Positions 22,433 through 29,235 of a stretch of DNA of 36,225 nt are shown here, in pieces. The first letter of the stretch is position 1. Each line of letters opens with the position of its first letter. Source of the stretch: Candidatus Chisholmbacteria bacterium RIFCSPLOWO2_01_FULL_49_14. GTDB lineage: Bacteria > Patescibacteriota > Microgenomatia > UBA1400 > Chisholmbacteraceae. The translations under genes and the position numbers were made by a program. The stretch is from contig MHCL01000008.1 of NCBI GenBank assembly GCA_001816915.1, positions 17,040 to 53,264 of the forward strand, in the 5' to 3' direction. The notes beneath the pieces are model-generated. The model was not told the origin of the DNA. It saw nothing but the letters and a program-made list of their open reading frames with translations, and did not search any database.

Positions 22433-22750
22433 ATGGCATTTGAGCACGAGCTCGGTCTACTGATCGATCTTCAAAAAAGAGAAGCGTTGGAGAAATTTCA
22501 AGCCTATCTTACCGCCGTCAACGAGCACTTTGGTATTGAACCGCAGGCGAGGACCCACCGCTCACACTATCCAGAGCACTTCATGACAATTCTCGGAATC
22601 ATGAGCGGACTGAGGGAAGGGGAGTTGAACCCTGAATCGGAAGCTCAATATGACAGCATGATTGTCGCTGCGGCCGATGCATCAGGCGAGTTCGATCCGG
22701 TCAAGCTGTTCAAACTGCTCACCCCAAAGATCGGAGAAGGCAAAGGTTGA
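22433..22750 (+). CDS. Protein of unknown function downstream of glyA (105 aa)
   Basis: A small, mostly helical protein (ELGLLIDLQKREALEKFQAYLTAVNEHFG at residues 6-34) with no recognised family. It starts 15 nt after the glyA stop, so it is probably cotranscribed. No good Shine-Dalgarno is present, suggesting coupling to glyA translation. No enzymatic motif is visible. Confidence 0.6.
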   Translation: MAFEHELGLLIDLQKREALEKFQAYLTAVNEHFGIEPQARTHRSHYPEHFMTILGIMSGLREGELNPESEAQYDSMIVAAADASGEFDPVKLFKLLTPKIGEGKG

Positions 22751-22751
22751 T

Positions 22752-22826
22752 ATACCCCTTGTCCTCAAGAATGCGCACTTCATAGGCTTGTTCAGCCATA
22801 TTGCGTATCTGGAGTGAATGGGGTAT
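22752..22826 (+). ncRNA. Candidate structured RNA between the glyA unit and folD
   Basis: Three nested stems fit: an outer stem ATACCCC (22752-22758) with GGGGTAT (22820-22826), a middle stem ATGCGCA (22771-22777) with TGCGTAT (22802-22808, one wobble), and an inner hairpin GGCT tgttc AGCC (22786-22798). The internal loops are 12 and 11 nt. I recognise no known class. It lies upstream of the folD promoter, so it would belong to the 3' end of the glyA transcript. Confidence 0.35.
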
Positions 22827-22841
22827 TGCACACTACTTTTA

Positions 22842-22871
22842 TTGCAAACCAGAGAATAGGGAGTTTACAAT
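22842..22871 (+). promoter_or_regulatory. Promoter of folD
   Basis: TTGCAA (22842-22847), 18 nt, TACAAT (22866-22871). The ATG at 22878 follows by 6 nt, so the transcript should be leaderless; no ribosome binding site is present. Confidence 0.5.
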
Positions 22872-22877
22872 ATCTTT

Positions 22878-23840
22878 ATGAAGACGGTCGTATTTGACGG
22901 AAAGAAATTCGCCCAACAGCGGGAAGAAGAACTGAGAGCCAAGATTTCGCAGTTTGATAAGCCCCCGGTGCTTGTCAGCATCTATTTCCGTGAGGACCCG
23001 GCAAGCGTTGTTTACACCAACCTCAAGCAGAAGGCGGCTGGTCGTGTCGGGATAGATTTCCGGGCCGAGAATGTATCCGTGAGGGATGATATCGATGTGC
23101 TTCTCAAAAATATTCGAAACTTCTCGCAGAACAGACATGTGCATGGACTCATGATCCAGAAACCTTCGCAGGCGGTGTTTGAACAGCTCACATCTCAGGA
23201 ATGGGCGAGCGCAGGTACTTTACGGACTCTGGCAAAGAATTTGACATATTTTTTCTCAAGAGAAGGGGCGGAAAAGGGGAGCGCTGAGTGGTGGAAGCGA
23301 TTGGTCATGGAGATCGCTCCTCATAAAGACGTTGATTGTCTTCACCCGGTGAATCTTGGGCGCATCTATCGCGGCAAATGGAGGATCCTGCCGGCGACGG
23401 TGCGTGCGATTCTCTCGATCATTGAGTACGCCGATGTCAACCTTTCCGGAAAGAAGGTTGTGGTCGTCGGGAGAAGCGAGATTGTCGGTAAACCCCTGGC
23501 CCATGTTTTGGCACAACGAGGGGCTCTCGTGTCGCTATGCGCCTCGACCGGCGTGGTTGCCAAGAGCCGAGGGAAGCAGCTTTTTGCCGTGCGCAGCCAT
23601 CAGTCGCTTGCTTCGGCGCTCACTGACGCCGAGGTGGTGGTGAGCGCCAGCGGCAAACCGAGACTTATTACCGGAGAAAGGCTCAAGCAGGGGGTTGTGG
23701 TTGTCGACGTCGGATCGCCGGAAGGGGACATCGACTTTGATACAGTAAAGCGGAAGGCAAGCTTCATCACTCCCGTCCCCGGCGGGGTGGGACCGGTGAC
23801 GGTAGTCTCACTTCTTGAGAATTTGCTACTGCTACTATAA
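22878..23840 (+). CDS. folD: Bifunctional methylene-tetrahydrofolate dehydrogenase/cyclohydrolase
   Basis: FolD interconverts methylene-, methenyl- and formyl-tetrahydrofolate. The 320-aa protein keeps the active-site Tyr and Lys (VVYTNLKQKA), the Gln of the folate pocket (HGLMIQKP in place of the usual VQLPLP) and the Asp of KDVDCLHPVN. The Rossmann glycine motif is KKVVVVGRSEIVGKPLA, and the ending TPVPGGVGPVTVVSLLENL is classic. Two oddities: an insertion of about 35-40 residues between the Gln and Asp motifs (TLAKNLTYFFSREGAEKG and following), and LPATV where PCTP is usual. It supplies one-carbon units alongside glyA. Confidence 0.93.
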   Translation: MKTVVFDGKKFAQQREEELRAKISQFDKPPVLVSIYFREDPASVVYTNLKQKAAGRVGIDFRAENVSVRDDIDVLLKNIRNFSQNRHVHGLMIQKPSQAVFEQLTSQEWASAGTLRTLAKNLTYFFSREGAEKGSAEWWKRLVMEIAPHKDVDCLHPVNLGRIYRGKWRILPATVRAILSIIEYADVNLSGKKVVVVGRSEIVGKPLAHVLAQRGALVSLCASTGVVAKSRGKQLFAVRSHQSLASALTDAEVVVSASGKPRLITGERLKQGVVVVDVGSPEGDIDFDTVKRKASFITPVPGGVGPVTVVSLLENLLLLL

Positions 23841-23870
23841 TTGAGCATATCTTATCCATTTACCTTTGAT

Positions 23871-24689
23871 ATGGAGACTGGAGAATTACCCACAGCCGTT
23901 AACCCGCTTTTCTTTCAAGAGTTGGGAATCGAGCATCCCATCACCGTGGATATTGTTCGTCTTGGGGGACGGAGATTCTTAAGAGGATTAGAAAGAACGT
24001 CAAAGTATGGCGATCTTGACATCTCGTCTTTTCAGCTTGGCCACCAACAAGGCTTTATCCATCTGGATTCAGGAGACGGTTCGGAGATAAAAAAGAGGTA
24101 TTTGAAGTGGCAGCTTCTTAAAAATGACGGCTTTTCCGAACACACTTTTCAACTCTGTTTACCGGTTATCGCTCGGGATGAGCAGGGTGCTGATCGTTTC
24201 GGATTACTGACGGAGGATCTTGTATCTCCTCATTCCGATATTCTTGACTTAATTAGCTACAGAACCGGAGAGCGACCTGAGATTGTGGATGAGGCGGCCA
24301 GGTGGCTGAAGGGTTTCATGAGCAAACTTCATGACGGAGATCTTGAGCACAATATCGAGCAAATCGCGAATTCTTCCCTTCGAGAAGCGCTCAGACGACA
24401 CTATGATCGCACTGTGGTTAAAGGAGGGAAGGACAGCATGCCTAGGTGGGATCCATATATCGAGGCAGAAGCAGAGGCTCTCTTTTCGGACATGGAAACA
24501 AAGGGATGGGGCGCTATGGGAAGCAGCTTTTTCCTGCAAATTTTACGGACGCATCAAGACTGGTGGCCTTATCGACGGAAGATTCTCATTGGGGATTTAG
24601 GGATAGGGCTCAACAAAGCTCCATCGCAAAGAGTTGAGAAGGGGCACATCTTCGATCTGATACAGTATTCCTATTTTGCCGATTCCTGA
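23871..24689 (+). CDS. Unknown protein, possibly a kinase-fold phosphotransferase (272 aa)
   Basis: I do not firmly recognise this protein. Some text recalls aminoglycoside-phosphotransferase-like kinases. RFGLLTEDLVSP looks like a hinge, AARWLKGFMSKLHDGD like the helix ending in LH, and ILIGDLGIGLNKA near the end like a GDxxxxN catalytic loop with the usual His replaced. The ATG at 23871 is 29 nt after a TATAAT (23836-23841). A TTG at 23841 would add ten residues but overlaps that box. It is followed after 93 nt by a guanylate-kinase-like gene, echoing the APH-like/P-loop pair at 11803-13778. Confidence 0.6.
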   Translation: METGELPTAVNPLFFQELGIEHPITVDIVRLGGRRFLRGLERTSKYGDLDISSFQLGHQQGFIHLDSGDGSEIKKRYLKWQLLKNDGFSEHTFQLCLPVIARDEQGADRFGLLTEDLVSPHSDILDLISYRTGERPEIVDEAARWLKGFMSKLHDGDLEHNIEQIANSSLREALRRHYDRTVVKGGKDSMPRWDPYIEAEAEALFSDMETKGWGAMGSSFFLQILRTHQDWWPYRRKILIGDLGIGLNKAPSQRVEKGHIFDLIQYSYFADS

Positions 24690-24782
24690 TTACATTCCCC
24701 AAAGCTCTGCTTCAAAGAGGACATCAGCCATTTTGACTTCAAGAAGATGTGATAGAATCCTCTCCTGCTGAATGAAAGTACT

Positions 24783-25679
24783 ATGAGAGGAAAAATTGAG
24801 GCACATCCCGGAGAACTCTCCCGAAACTCTGCTGAGACAATCATCGCGAGAGCGGGGGAACTGTATCCCGGGGTATTCGGAGAACGAGAACTTCGGATGT
24901 ATGGGGATTTATTCGTGGAGGGAAGTGTCCTCACCCCCGAACGATTGGCGTTTATCCAGCCGGAGTACGGGCGGTTTTTCCCGAGATCGGATATACACCC
25001 TCTCATCTATATCAAAGAGGGCATAGATTTTCCACATACTCAAACAGCACATACAGTCGATGCTTTTCTTGGTCCGTCTGCGGGAGGAAAAGACAGCATT
25101 CTTGATATTGTCAAGGAAAATCATCCGTATGTTCGGATCCGGACAACGACGACCAGACCTCCCAGAAGAGACGCATCGCAGGATGAGATTTTGGAAGCCA
25201 GATATGAATTTGTAACAGCAGAGGAGTTTGTTGAACTTGAAAGGGGCGGAGGATTTTCAGAAGTTCTCTCACCGGATATGCAAGGAAAGTACCGGTATGG
25301 GACATCGATTCAAGCTGTAGAGCGAGCGCTTAACCGAGATCTGCATCTTGTTATCTGGAGGGGGGATATATTGGGATTACCGTATTTCCGTTCTTGGATG
25401 CAAAACTATCATTCGGAAATTGATTTTCTCTCGGTTTTTGTCTTACCAAAGATGCCGATCGCGGAATTATGGCAACGGATGACAAGGAAGCGTGGAGTTG
25501 AGCAGGCGACTGCCTGGAGATTCCCGAAAGGTCTTCTGGAAATCCACAGCGCGGCTCAAATTGTCGACTGTCTGGTGCTCAATCCTTCTGATCCATCAGG
25601 AGAACCTCGAGAAGCAGCCGCTGCAACGCTCGCACTTTTTCGGCGTCAAAGCAATGGGCTCGTATTAGGTAGCAGTTGA
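24783..25679 (+). CDS. Guanylate-kinase-like protein with extra N-terminal domain and altered P-loop
   Basis: Residues about 90-290 resemble guanylate kinase: a P-loop position at 97-105, then RIRTTTTRPPRRDASQDEI, YEFVTAEEFVEL and FSEVL, the segments that bind GMP. The P-loop reads GPSAGGKDS instead of GPSGAGKST. The lysine (103) is kept, but the Mg-binding Ser/Thr is Asp104 followed by Ser105. About 90 extra residues at the N-terminus match nothing I know. It could be a functional but divergent kinase or a non-catalytic relative. A GMP kinase role is possible but not secure. No clear ribosome binding site precedes the ATG. Confidence 0.65.
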   Translation: MRGKIEAHPGELSRNSAETIIARAGELYPGVFGERELRMYGDLFVEGSVLTPERLAFIQPEYGRFFPRSDIHPLIYIKEGIDFPHTQTAHTVDAFLGPSAGGKDSILDIVKENHPYVRIRTTTTRPPRRDASQDEILEARYEFVTAEEFVELERGGGFSEVLSPDMQGKYRYGTSIQAVERALNRDLHLVIWRGDILGLPYFRSWMQNYHSEIDFLSVFVLPKMPIAELWQRMTRKRGVEQATAWRFPKGLLEIHSAAQIVDCLVLNPSDPSGEPREAAAATLALFRRQSNGLVLGSS

Positions 25680-25704
25680 TTTTATTGCGATAAATAGTTA
25701 CAAT
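25676..25704 (+). promoter_or_regulatory. Promoter of the rpsB-tsf operon
   Basis: TTGATT (25676-25681), exactly 17 nt, TACAAT (25699-25704). It starts inside the stop region of the previous gene and gives a leader of about 123 nt. Confidence 0.6.
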
Positions 25705-25710
25705 CCCAGC

Positions 25711-25833
25711 ATCACACAGCTTTCGACTTAAAAACTCCTGAGTTTGAACTTCAACCGAGTCGAACTTGGTGAGTCGGGAGCGAGGAAGCCCTCCTTCGCG
25801 TAAAGCTACGGAGGGCGAAAAGGAGTTTGTTTT
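25711..25833 (+). promoter_or_regulatory. Structured rpsB leader that can hide its ribosome binding site
   Basis: AAACTCCT (25732-25739) is fully complementary to AGGAGTTT (25821-25828), which contains the Shine-Dalgarno of rpsB. Between them are a hairpin CCGAGT/ACTTGG (about 25755-25769) and a strong hairpin GCCCTCC (25788-25794) / GGAGGGC (25810-25816). Ribosomal protein S2 represses its own leader in E. coli, so a similar feedback is plausible; binding by S2 here is inference. Confidence 0.5.
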
Positions 25834-26562
25834 ATGAGTACCTACGAAGTCTCGTTGACTGATTTGCTGGAAGCCGGATGTCATTTCGGACATCAGGTAC
25901 GCCGCTGGAACCCGAGGATGAAGCCGTACATCTATTCGTCCAAAGACAGCGTGCATATTTTTGATCTGGCAAAAACTGCACAAATGCTTCAGGAGGCTTG
26001 CGAATATGTCAAAAGCATCGCGATGGAGGGGAAGATTCTCCTGATTGTGGGCACCAAACGCCAGGCGAAGGCCATCGTTCGGGAAGAGGCTCAAAAAGCG
26101 GGAGCTCCGTTTGTGAGCGAGCGTTGGCTCGGAGGCACCATAACCAATTGGGATCAGATAAAAAAGAGTATTGATTTACTTCTTGATATGCGTGATAAAA
26201 AAGAGAAAGGTGAGTATAAAAAATACACTAAGAAGGAAAACGTTCTCATCGACAGAGAGATTGAACGATTGGAACGTTTTTTCGGCGGATTGGCGCAGCT
26301 TAAAAAAGCACCCGATGCGATATTTGTTGTCGATACTCATCGGGAGGCGGTGGCTGTTGCCGAGGCGAATAACCGAGATGTCCGGGTTGTCGGAATCGTT
26401 GACACCAATGCTGATCCGAGACTGGTTGATCACTTGATTCCGGCAAATGATGATGCTGTACGGTCCATCAAACTCATTACTTCAAAAATTGCCGAGGCGT
26501 ATGCAGAAGGAAAGATGCTCTTTGAGAAGAAGAAAGGGAAAGAGAGGGAGAATAGCAAATAG
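25834..26562 (+). CDS. rpsB: 30S ribosomal protein S2
   Basis: S2 sits at the head-body junction of the 30S subunit. The 242-aa protein begins with VSLTDLLEAGCHFGHQVRRWNPRMKPYIY, the family signature, and continues with ILLIVGTKRQAKAIV, RWLGGTITNW, PDAIFVVDTHREAVAVAEAN and VVGIVDTNADPRLVDHLIPANDDA. The Lys-rich C-terminus is normal. The Shine-Dalgarno AGGAG is 8 nt upstream of the ATG. It is followed by tsf after an AT-rich repeat tract of 117 nt. Confidence 0.98.
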   Translation: MSTYEVSLTDLLEAGCHFGHQVRRWNPRMKPYIYSSKDSVHIFDLAKTAQMLQEACEYVKSIAMEGKILLIVGTKRQAKAIVREEAQKAGAPFVSERWLGGTITNWDQIKKSIDLLLDMRDKKEKGEYKKYTKKENVLIDREIERLERFFGGLAQLKKAPDAIFVVDTHREAVAVAEANNRDVRVVGIVDTNADPRLVDHLIPANDDAVRSIKLITSKIAEAYAEGKMLFEKKKGKERENSK

Positions 26563-26679
26563 CAGATGGATTTATAATAAGTTAAAAGTTCAAAATGAAA
26601 AGTGTAAAGTTACAGTTTAAAGTTAAAAATTAACAGACAAAAATCAGAGAATAAAGAGAATAGAGAAAAGTAGAGAAAT
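26563..26679. repeat. AT-rich short-period repeat tract between rpsB and tsf
   Basis: Words such as aagttaaa, gttaaaa, aatagag and aaagagaatag recur with small changes. The style matches 1141-1440 and 29100-29200. No terminator is seen, so rpsB and tsf remain cotranscribed as far as sequence shows. Confidence 0.5.
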
Positions 26680-27144
26680 ATGGGAAAAATAACGACAGCG
26701 GCGATAAAGAAACTTCGGGAAAAAACGGGAGCCGGAGTGATGGAAGTAAAGAAGGCTCTTGAGGAAAGCGCGGGAGATGAATCCAAGGCTACGAAACTCA
26801 TCCAGAAGCGTGGACTTGTAAAAGCCCAGAAGCGGGCCGACAGGGAGGCCACTCAGGGAGTCATCGCTTCCTATGTCCACCAAGGAGGAAGGGTTGCGGT
26901 TTTAGTCGAACTCGCCTGTGAGACTGATTTTGTGGCGCGTACGGAGGAATTCCAGAAGCTCGCCAATGAACTTGCAATGCAGGTTGCCTCGATGGAACCC
27001 AAAAAGGTTGCAGACCTACTCAAGGAGGAGTACATTCGCGATCCGGGCAAGACCGTTGAGCAGTTGATCGGGGAGACTGTGGGAAAGACCGGGGAGAAGA
27101 TTGAAGTCAAACGCTTCGCGCGCTTCAGTTTGGGAGAGGAATAG
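26680..27144 (+). CDS. tsf: Elongation factor Ts, minimal form
   Basis: EF-Ts reloads EF-Tu with GTP. The N-terminal UBA-like domain is complete (AAIKKLREKTGAGVMEVKKALEE in pieces, then ATKLIQKRGLVKAQKRADREATQG), and the core carries VAVLVELACETDFVART with the conserved TDFV that inserts into EF-Tu. At 154 aa it is about half the E. coli length and has one core repeat, like other reduced bacteria. The ATG lacks a Shine-Dalgarno. Confidence 0.96.
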   Translation: MGKITTAAIKKLREKTGAGVMEVKKALEESAGDESKATKLIQKRGLVKAQKRADREATQGVIASYVHQGGRVAVLVELACETDFVARTEEFQKLANELAMQVASMEPKKVADLLKEEYIRDPGKTVEQLIGETVGKTGEKIEVKRFARFSLGEE

Positions 27145-27531
27145 GGTTTCTCCGTAAGCTTTCAATTTTTCCGTTTCAAAAGACATAAAGTCCTTTGTTT
27201 ATGCAAATGTTTATGCAAACGGAGGATACTTTCTTGCTTGACTCCAAGCACGGGTTGTTCATTCTTTTGCTTGTCCAAAAGAATGAACCAAGAAAAGGAC
27301 ACCCTCTGAAATCCTGTCGGAACTGCTGCGATTCGGTTGGCGGTTCCCTCGAAAATTCCCTCCGGTCAGTTTCCGTTTCCCGCTCAGCCTCATCTTGCAG
27401 TTCAGCGACGAGGCTTTCAAAAGGGAGATTTGATTAACAGCTTCAGGAGCTCTCTGAGTGTTCTTGATTGACTGCGTTCAAAGGGGGCATTTCGCGTAGT
27501 AGCCTATAGCCTGTGATATAATTCTCGATAT
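27145..27531. other. Gap where pyrH would be expected, holding a repeat element
   Basis: In many bacteria pyrH lies between tsf and frr. Here the 387-nt gap holds copy 2 of the dispersed hairpin element and no trace of a kinase gene that I can see. A -10-like TATAAT (27517-27522) ends 9 nt before the next ATG, without a clear -35 box. Confidence 0.6.
27243..27432 (+). repeat. Dispersed hairpin element, copy 2
   Basis: CTCCAAGCACGGGTT is followed by a 13-bp hairpin at 27257-27288 (GTTCATTCTTTTG / CAAAAGAATGAAC, loop CTTGTC), then CAAGAAAAGGACACCCT. The distal block GAAAATTCCCTCCGGTCAG and TTTCCGTTTCCCGCTC spans about 27351-27386. The stem differs from copies 1 and 3 but pairs perfectly. Confidence 0.75.
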
Positions 27532-28251
27532 ATGTCCCTTGAGGATGCATTGCGGAAAGCCGAAGAACAAATGGCGCAGCAGGAAAGGGAAGAGAAAGTA
27601 AAAAAAGAGGCTGCAAAAGAGGCTGCAATTGAAGCATCTGTTCAAATGCAGAAGCGGAAAGCCGAGCAGTTGAATGATGAGGCAAGGAGTCTTTTGCGTC
27701 CGATGGTGCAAACAATCCAGCGAACCGGTATTGTGCAGATTCTGGAGGAATTGGTAAAGACAAAAAAACTTACTAAAGAGGTTAGAGAGCCGGAGTCAGC
27801 TTCGCCTCAGGTCATATTTTTTGTCACACATTGGGCTAAGCCGGGGACGGATAAGAGAGTAGATAATGTGAAATTCGTCGGTCTTGAGCTTGATGGAGGG
27901 TTTGGGCAATATATTCGCCAATATGCCGAAAATGGTGAAGAAGATGAGGTTGTCAAGCGCCTAAGCAAACTTCGTGCTTGTAAGAGAATGTGGCTAGAGT
28001 ACCCTCCTCGGGTAGGTCTAAAATGGGGTTATTACACATATTACTCACCTTATACATGGAATGATGAAGACAGTGACTGGAATGAAATCTTGTTTCTCTT
28101 TGACAAGGTTGATCATGGGTTTGCCCTGTCGGCAAGGGCAGGTCGTGGTAATACTTTTCCGGAAGTAGATCAGCTTCCTGAGAGGGATTGGAGTACTCAG
28201 ACCATTGAACAGTTGGTTGCAAAAACCTATTTGGCGGAAGTACAGTCGTAG
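27532..28251 (+). CDS. Protein of unknown function with N-terminal coiled coil (239 aa)
   Basis: Residues 1-50 form a charged coiled coil (LRKAEEQMAQQEREEKVKKE and so on). The rest is a globular domain rich in Trp and Tyr (YPPRVGLKWGYYTYYSPYTWNDED near residues 158-181). I recognise no family. It occupies the position of pyrH but shows no nucleotide-kinase motif. Expression may be leaderless from a TATAAT 9 nt upstream. The 284 nt after it hold no other gene that I can see. Confidence 0.65.
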   Translation: MSLEDALRKAEEQMAQQEREEKVKKEAAKEAAIEASVQMQKRKAEQLNDEARSLLRPMVQTIQRTGIVQILEELVKTKKLTKEVREPESASPQVIFFVTHWAKPGTDKRVDNVKFVGLELDGGFGQYIRQYAENGEEDEVVKRLSKLRACKRMWLEYPPRVGLKWGYYTYYSPYTWNDEDSDWNEILFLFDKVDHGFALSARAGRGNTFPEVDQLPERDWSTQTIEQLVAKTYLAEVQS

Positions 28252-28495
28252 TAACGGAGATTGATTTGCGGTATCTGCAATCTTGCCTTTTCTTCTCTCG
28301 GCTGAACACAGTTTCTGATGCTTTTTTCTAACTTCAGTATTGAGTACAGGTTCGCTTGCTCATTCGATTTCTTTCAGCGAGTTCTAGTGAGTTTACTCTT
28401 GAGAAATACTTTATAACTGCGGTCCGGGCGGATGGCATTTATAGAGTATTTTGAACTGTTGATGATCTTTATGTGGAGGTGTGTAGGTATTTGTT

Positions 28496-28524
28496 TTTGC
28501 ACGGCGACGGGTTTCGTTTATAAT
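28496..28524 (+). promoter_or_regulatory. Promoter of frr
   Basis: TTTGCA (28496-28501), 17 nt, TATAAT (28519-28524), then 11 nt to the ATG at 28536. No ribosome binding site is present. Confidence 0.5.
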
Positions 28525-28535
28525 GTCCTTACGTT

Positions 28536-29093
28536 ATGGAACATGAAATTTTAATTCAAACCAGAACTGACATGGAGGCGGTCCTGAGCGTGGTCGTTGA
28601 GGATCTGGCGACCGTTAAAACCGGAAGGGCGAAACCTTCACTCATTGAGCGGGTGATGATAGAGGTCTATAACATGAGAATGCCGCTTATTGAACTGGCA
28701 ACTATTTCCGCACCCGATCCTCAACTACTAGTCGTTCAGCCTTGGGATGAGTCGGTTATTCAGGATATCGCGAAGGGCATCTCGCAGAGTCAAATCGGCT
28801 TAAATCCGGTGGTTGACGGCTCGATCATCCGTCTGCAGATTCCTCCCTTAACCGAAGAGCGCAGGGAAGAGTATGTTACGCTCGTGCGCCAAAAGATCGA
28901 GAGCGGGAGGGTCATGCTGCGGCAGGCGAGACAGGACTCGAAAAAGCGGATTGAGGGGTTGAAGGGAGAGCCGGGAGTTTCCGAGGATGATATTTTTCGT
29001 CTGTTAACGGAGCTTGAGAAGGTTACTGATGAGCATACAGAAAAATTGGAAGCTCAAGGGCAGGACAAAGAAGCGGAATTGAGGACGATTTAG
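28536..29093 (+). CDS. frr: Ribosome recycling factor
   Basis: RRF splits post-termination ribosomes with EF-G. The 185-aa length is standard. Signature segments are LATVKTGRAKPSLIERVMIEVY, MPLIELATISAPDPQLLVVQPWD, IGLNPVVDGSIIRLQIPPLTEERREEYV and the C-terminal helix with RQARQDSKKRIEGL. It normally follows tsf and pyrH; here it has its own promoter and follows the unknown gene at 27532. Confidence 0.96.
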   Translation: MEHEILIQTRTDMEAVLSVVVEDLATVKTGRAKPSLIERVMIEVYNMRMPLIELATISAPDPQLLVVQPWDESVIQDIAKGISQSQIGLNPVVDGSIIRLQIPPLTEERREEYVTLVRQKIESGRVMLRQARQDSKKRIEGLKGEPGVSEDDIFRLLTELEKVTDEHTEKLEAQGQDKEAELRTI

Positions 29094-29235
29094 AAGATGG
29101 CATATCAATGTTTAATATTTGAGGTTTAATGTCCAATGATTTAAGATTTAAGATTTAAGACAAGAAAATAGAGAACAGAGAGCAACGATTTAAGATAGAA
29201 GCTTCGGGAATGAGGCAGACAAGCGGAGACCAGAA
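29094..29235. repeat. AT-rich tract with tandem atttaag words
   Basis: gatttaag is repeated four to five times around 29138-29195 (gatttaagatttaagattta and later copies), after taatatttgaggtttaatgt. It separates frr from rseP. No promoter or ribosome binding site is obvious. Confidence 0.55.

Noticed and set aside
22719-22799. Minus-strand 26-codon frame reading MAEQAYEVRILEDKGYINL
   Set aside because: It looks protein-like but is very short, lacks a ribosome binding site, overlaps the end of the gene at 22433 and lies within the stem structure. It could be a gene remnant.
23841-23870. TTG start ten codons upstream for the gene at 23871
   Set aside because: The TTG overlaps the TATAAT box at 23836-23841, so it would not be on a transcript from that promoter. 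It remains possible if transcription comes from folD.
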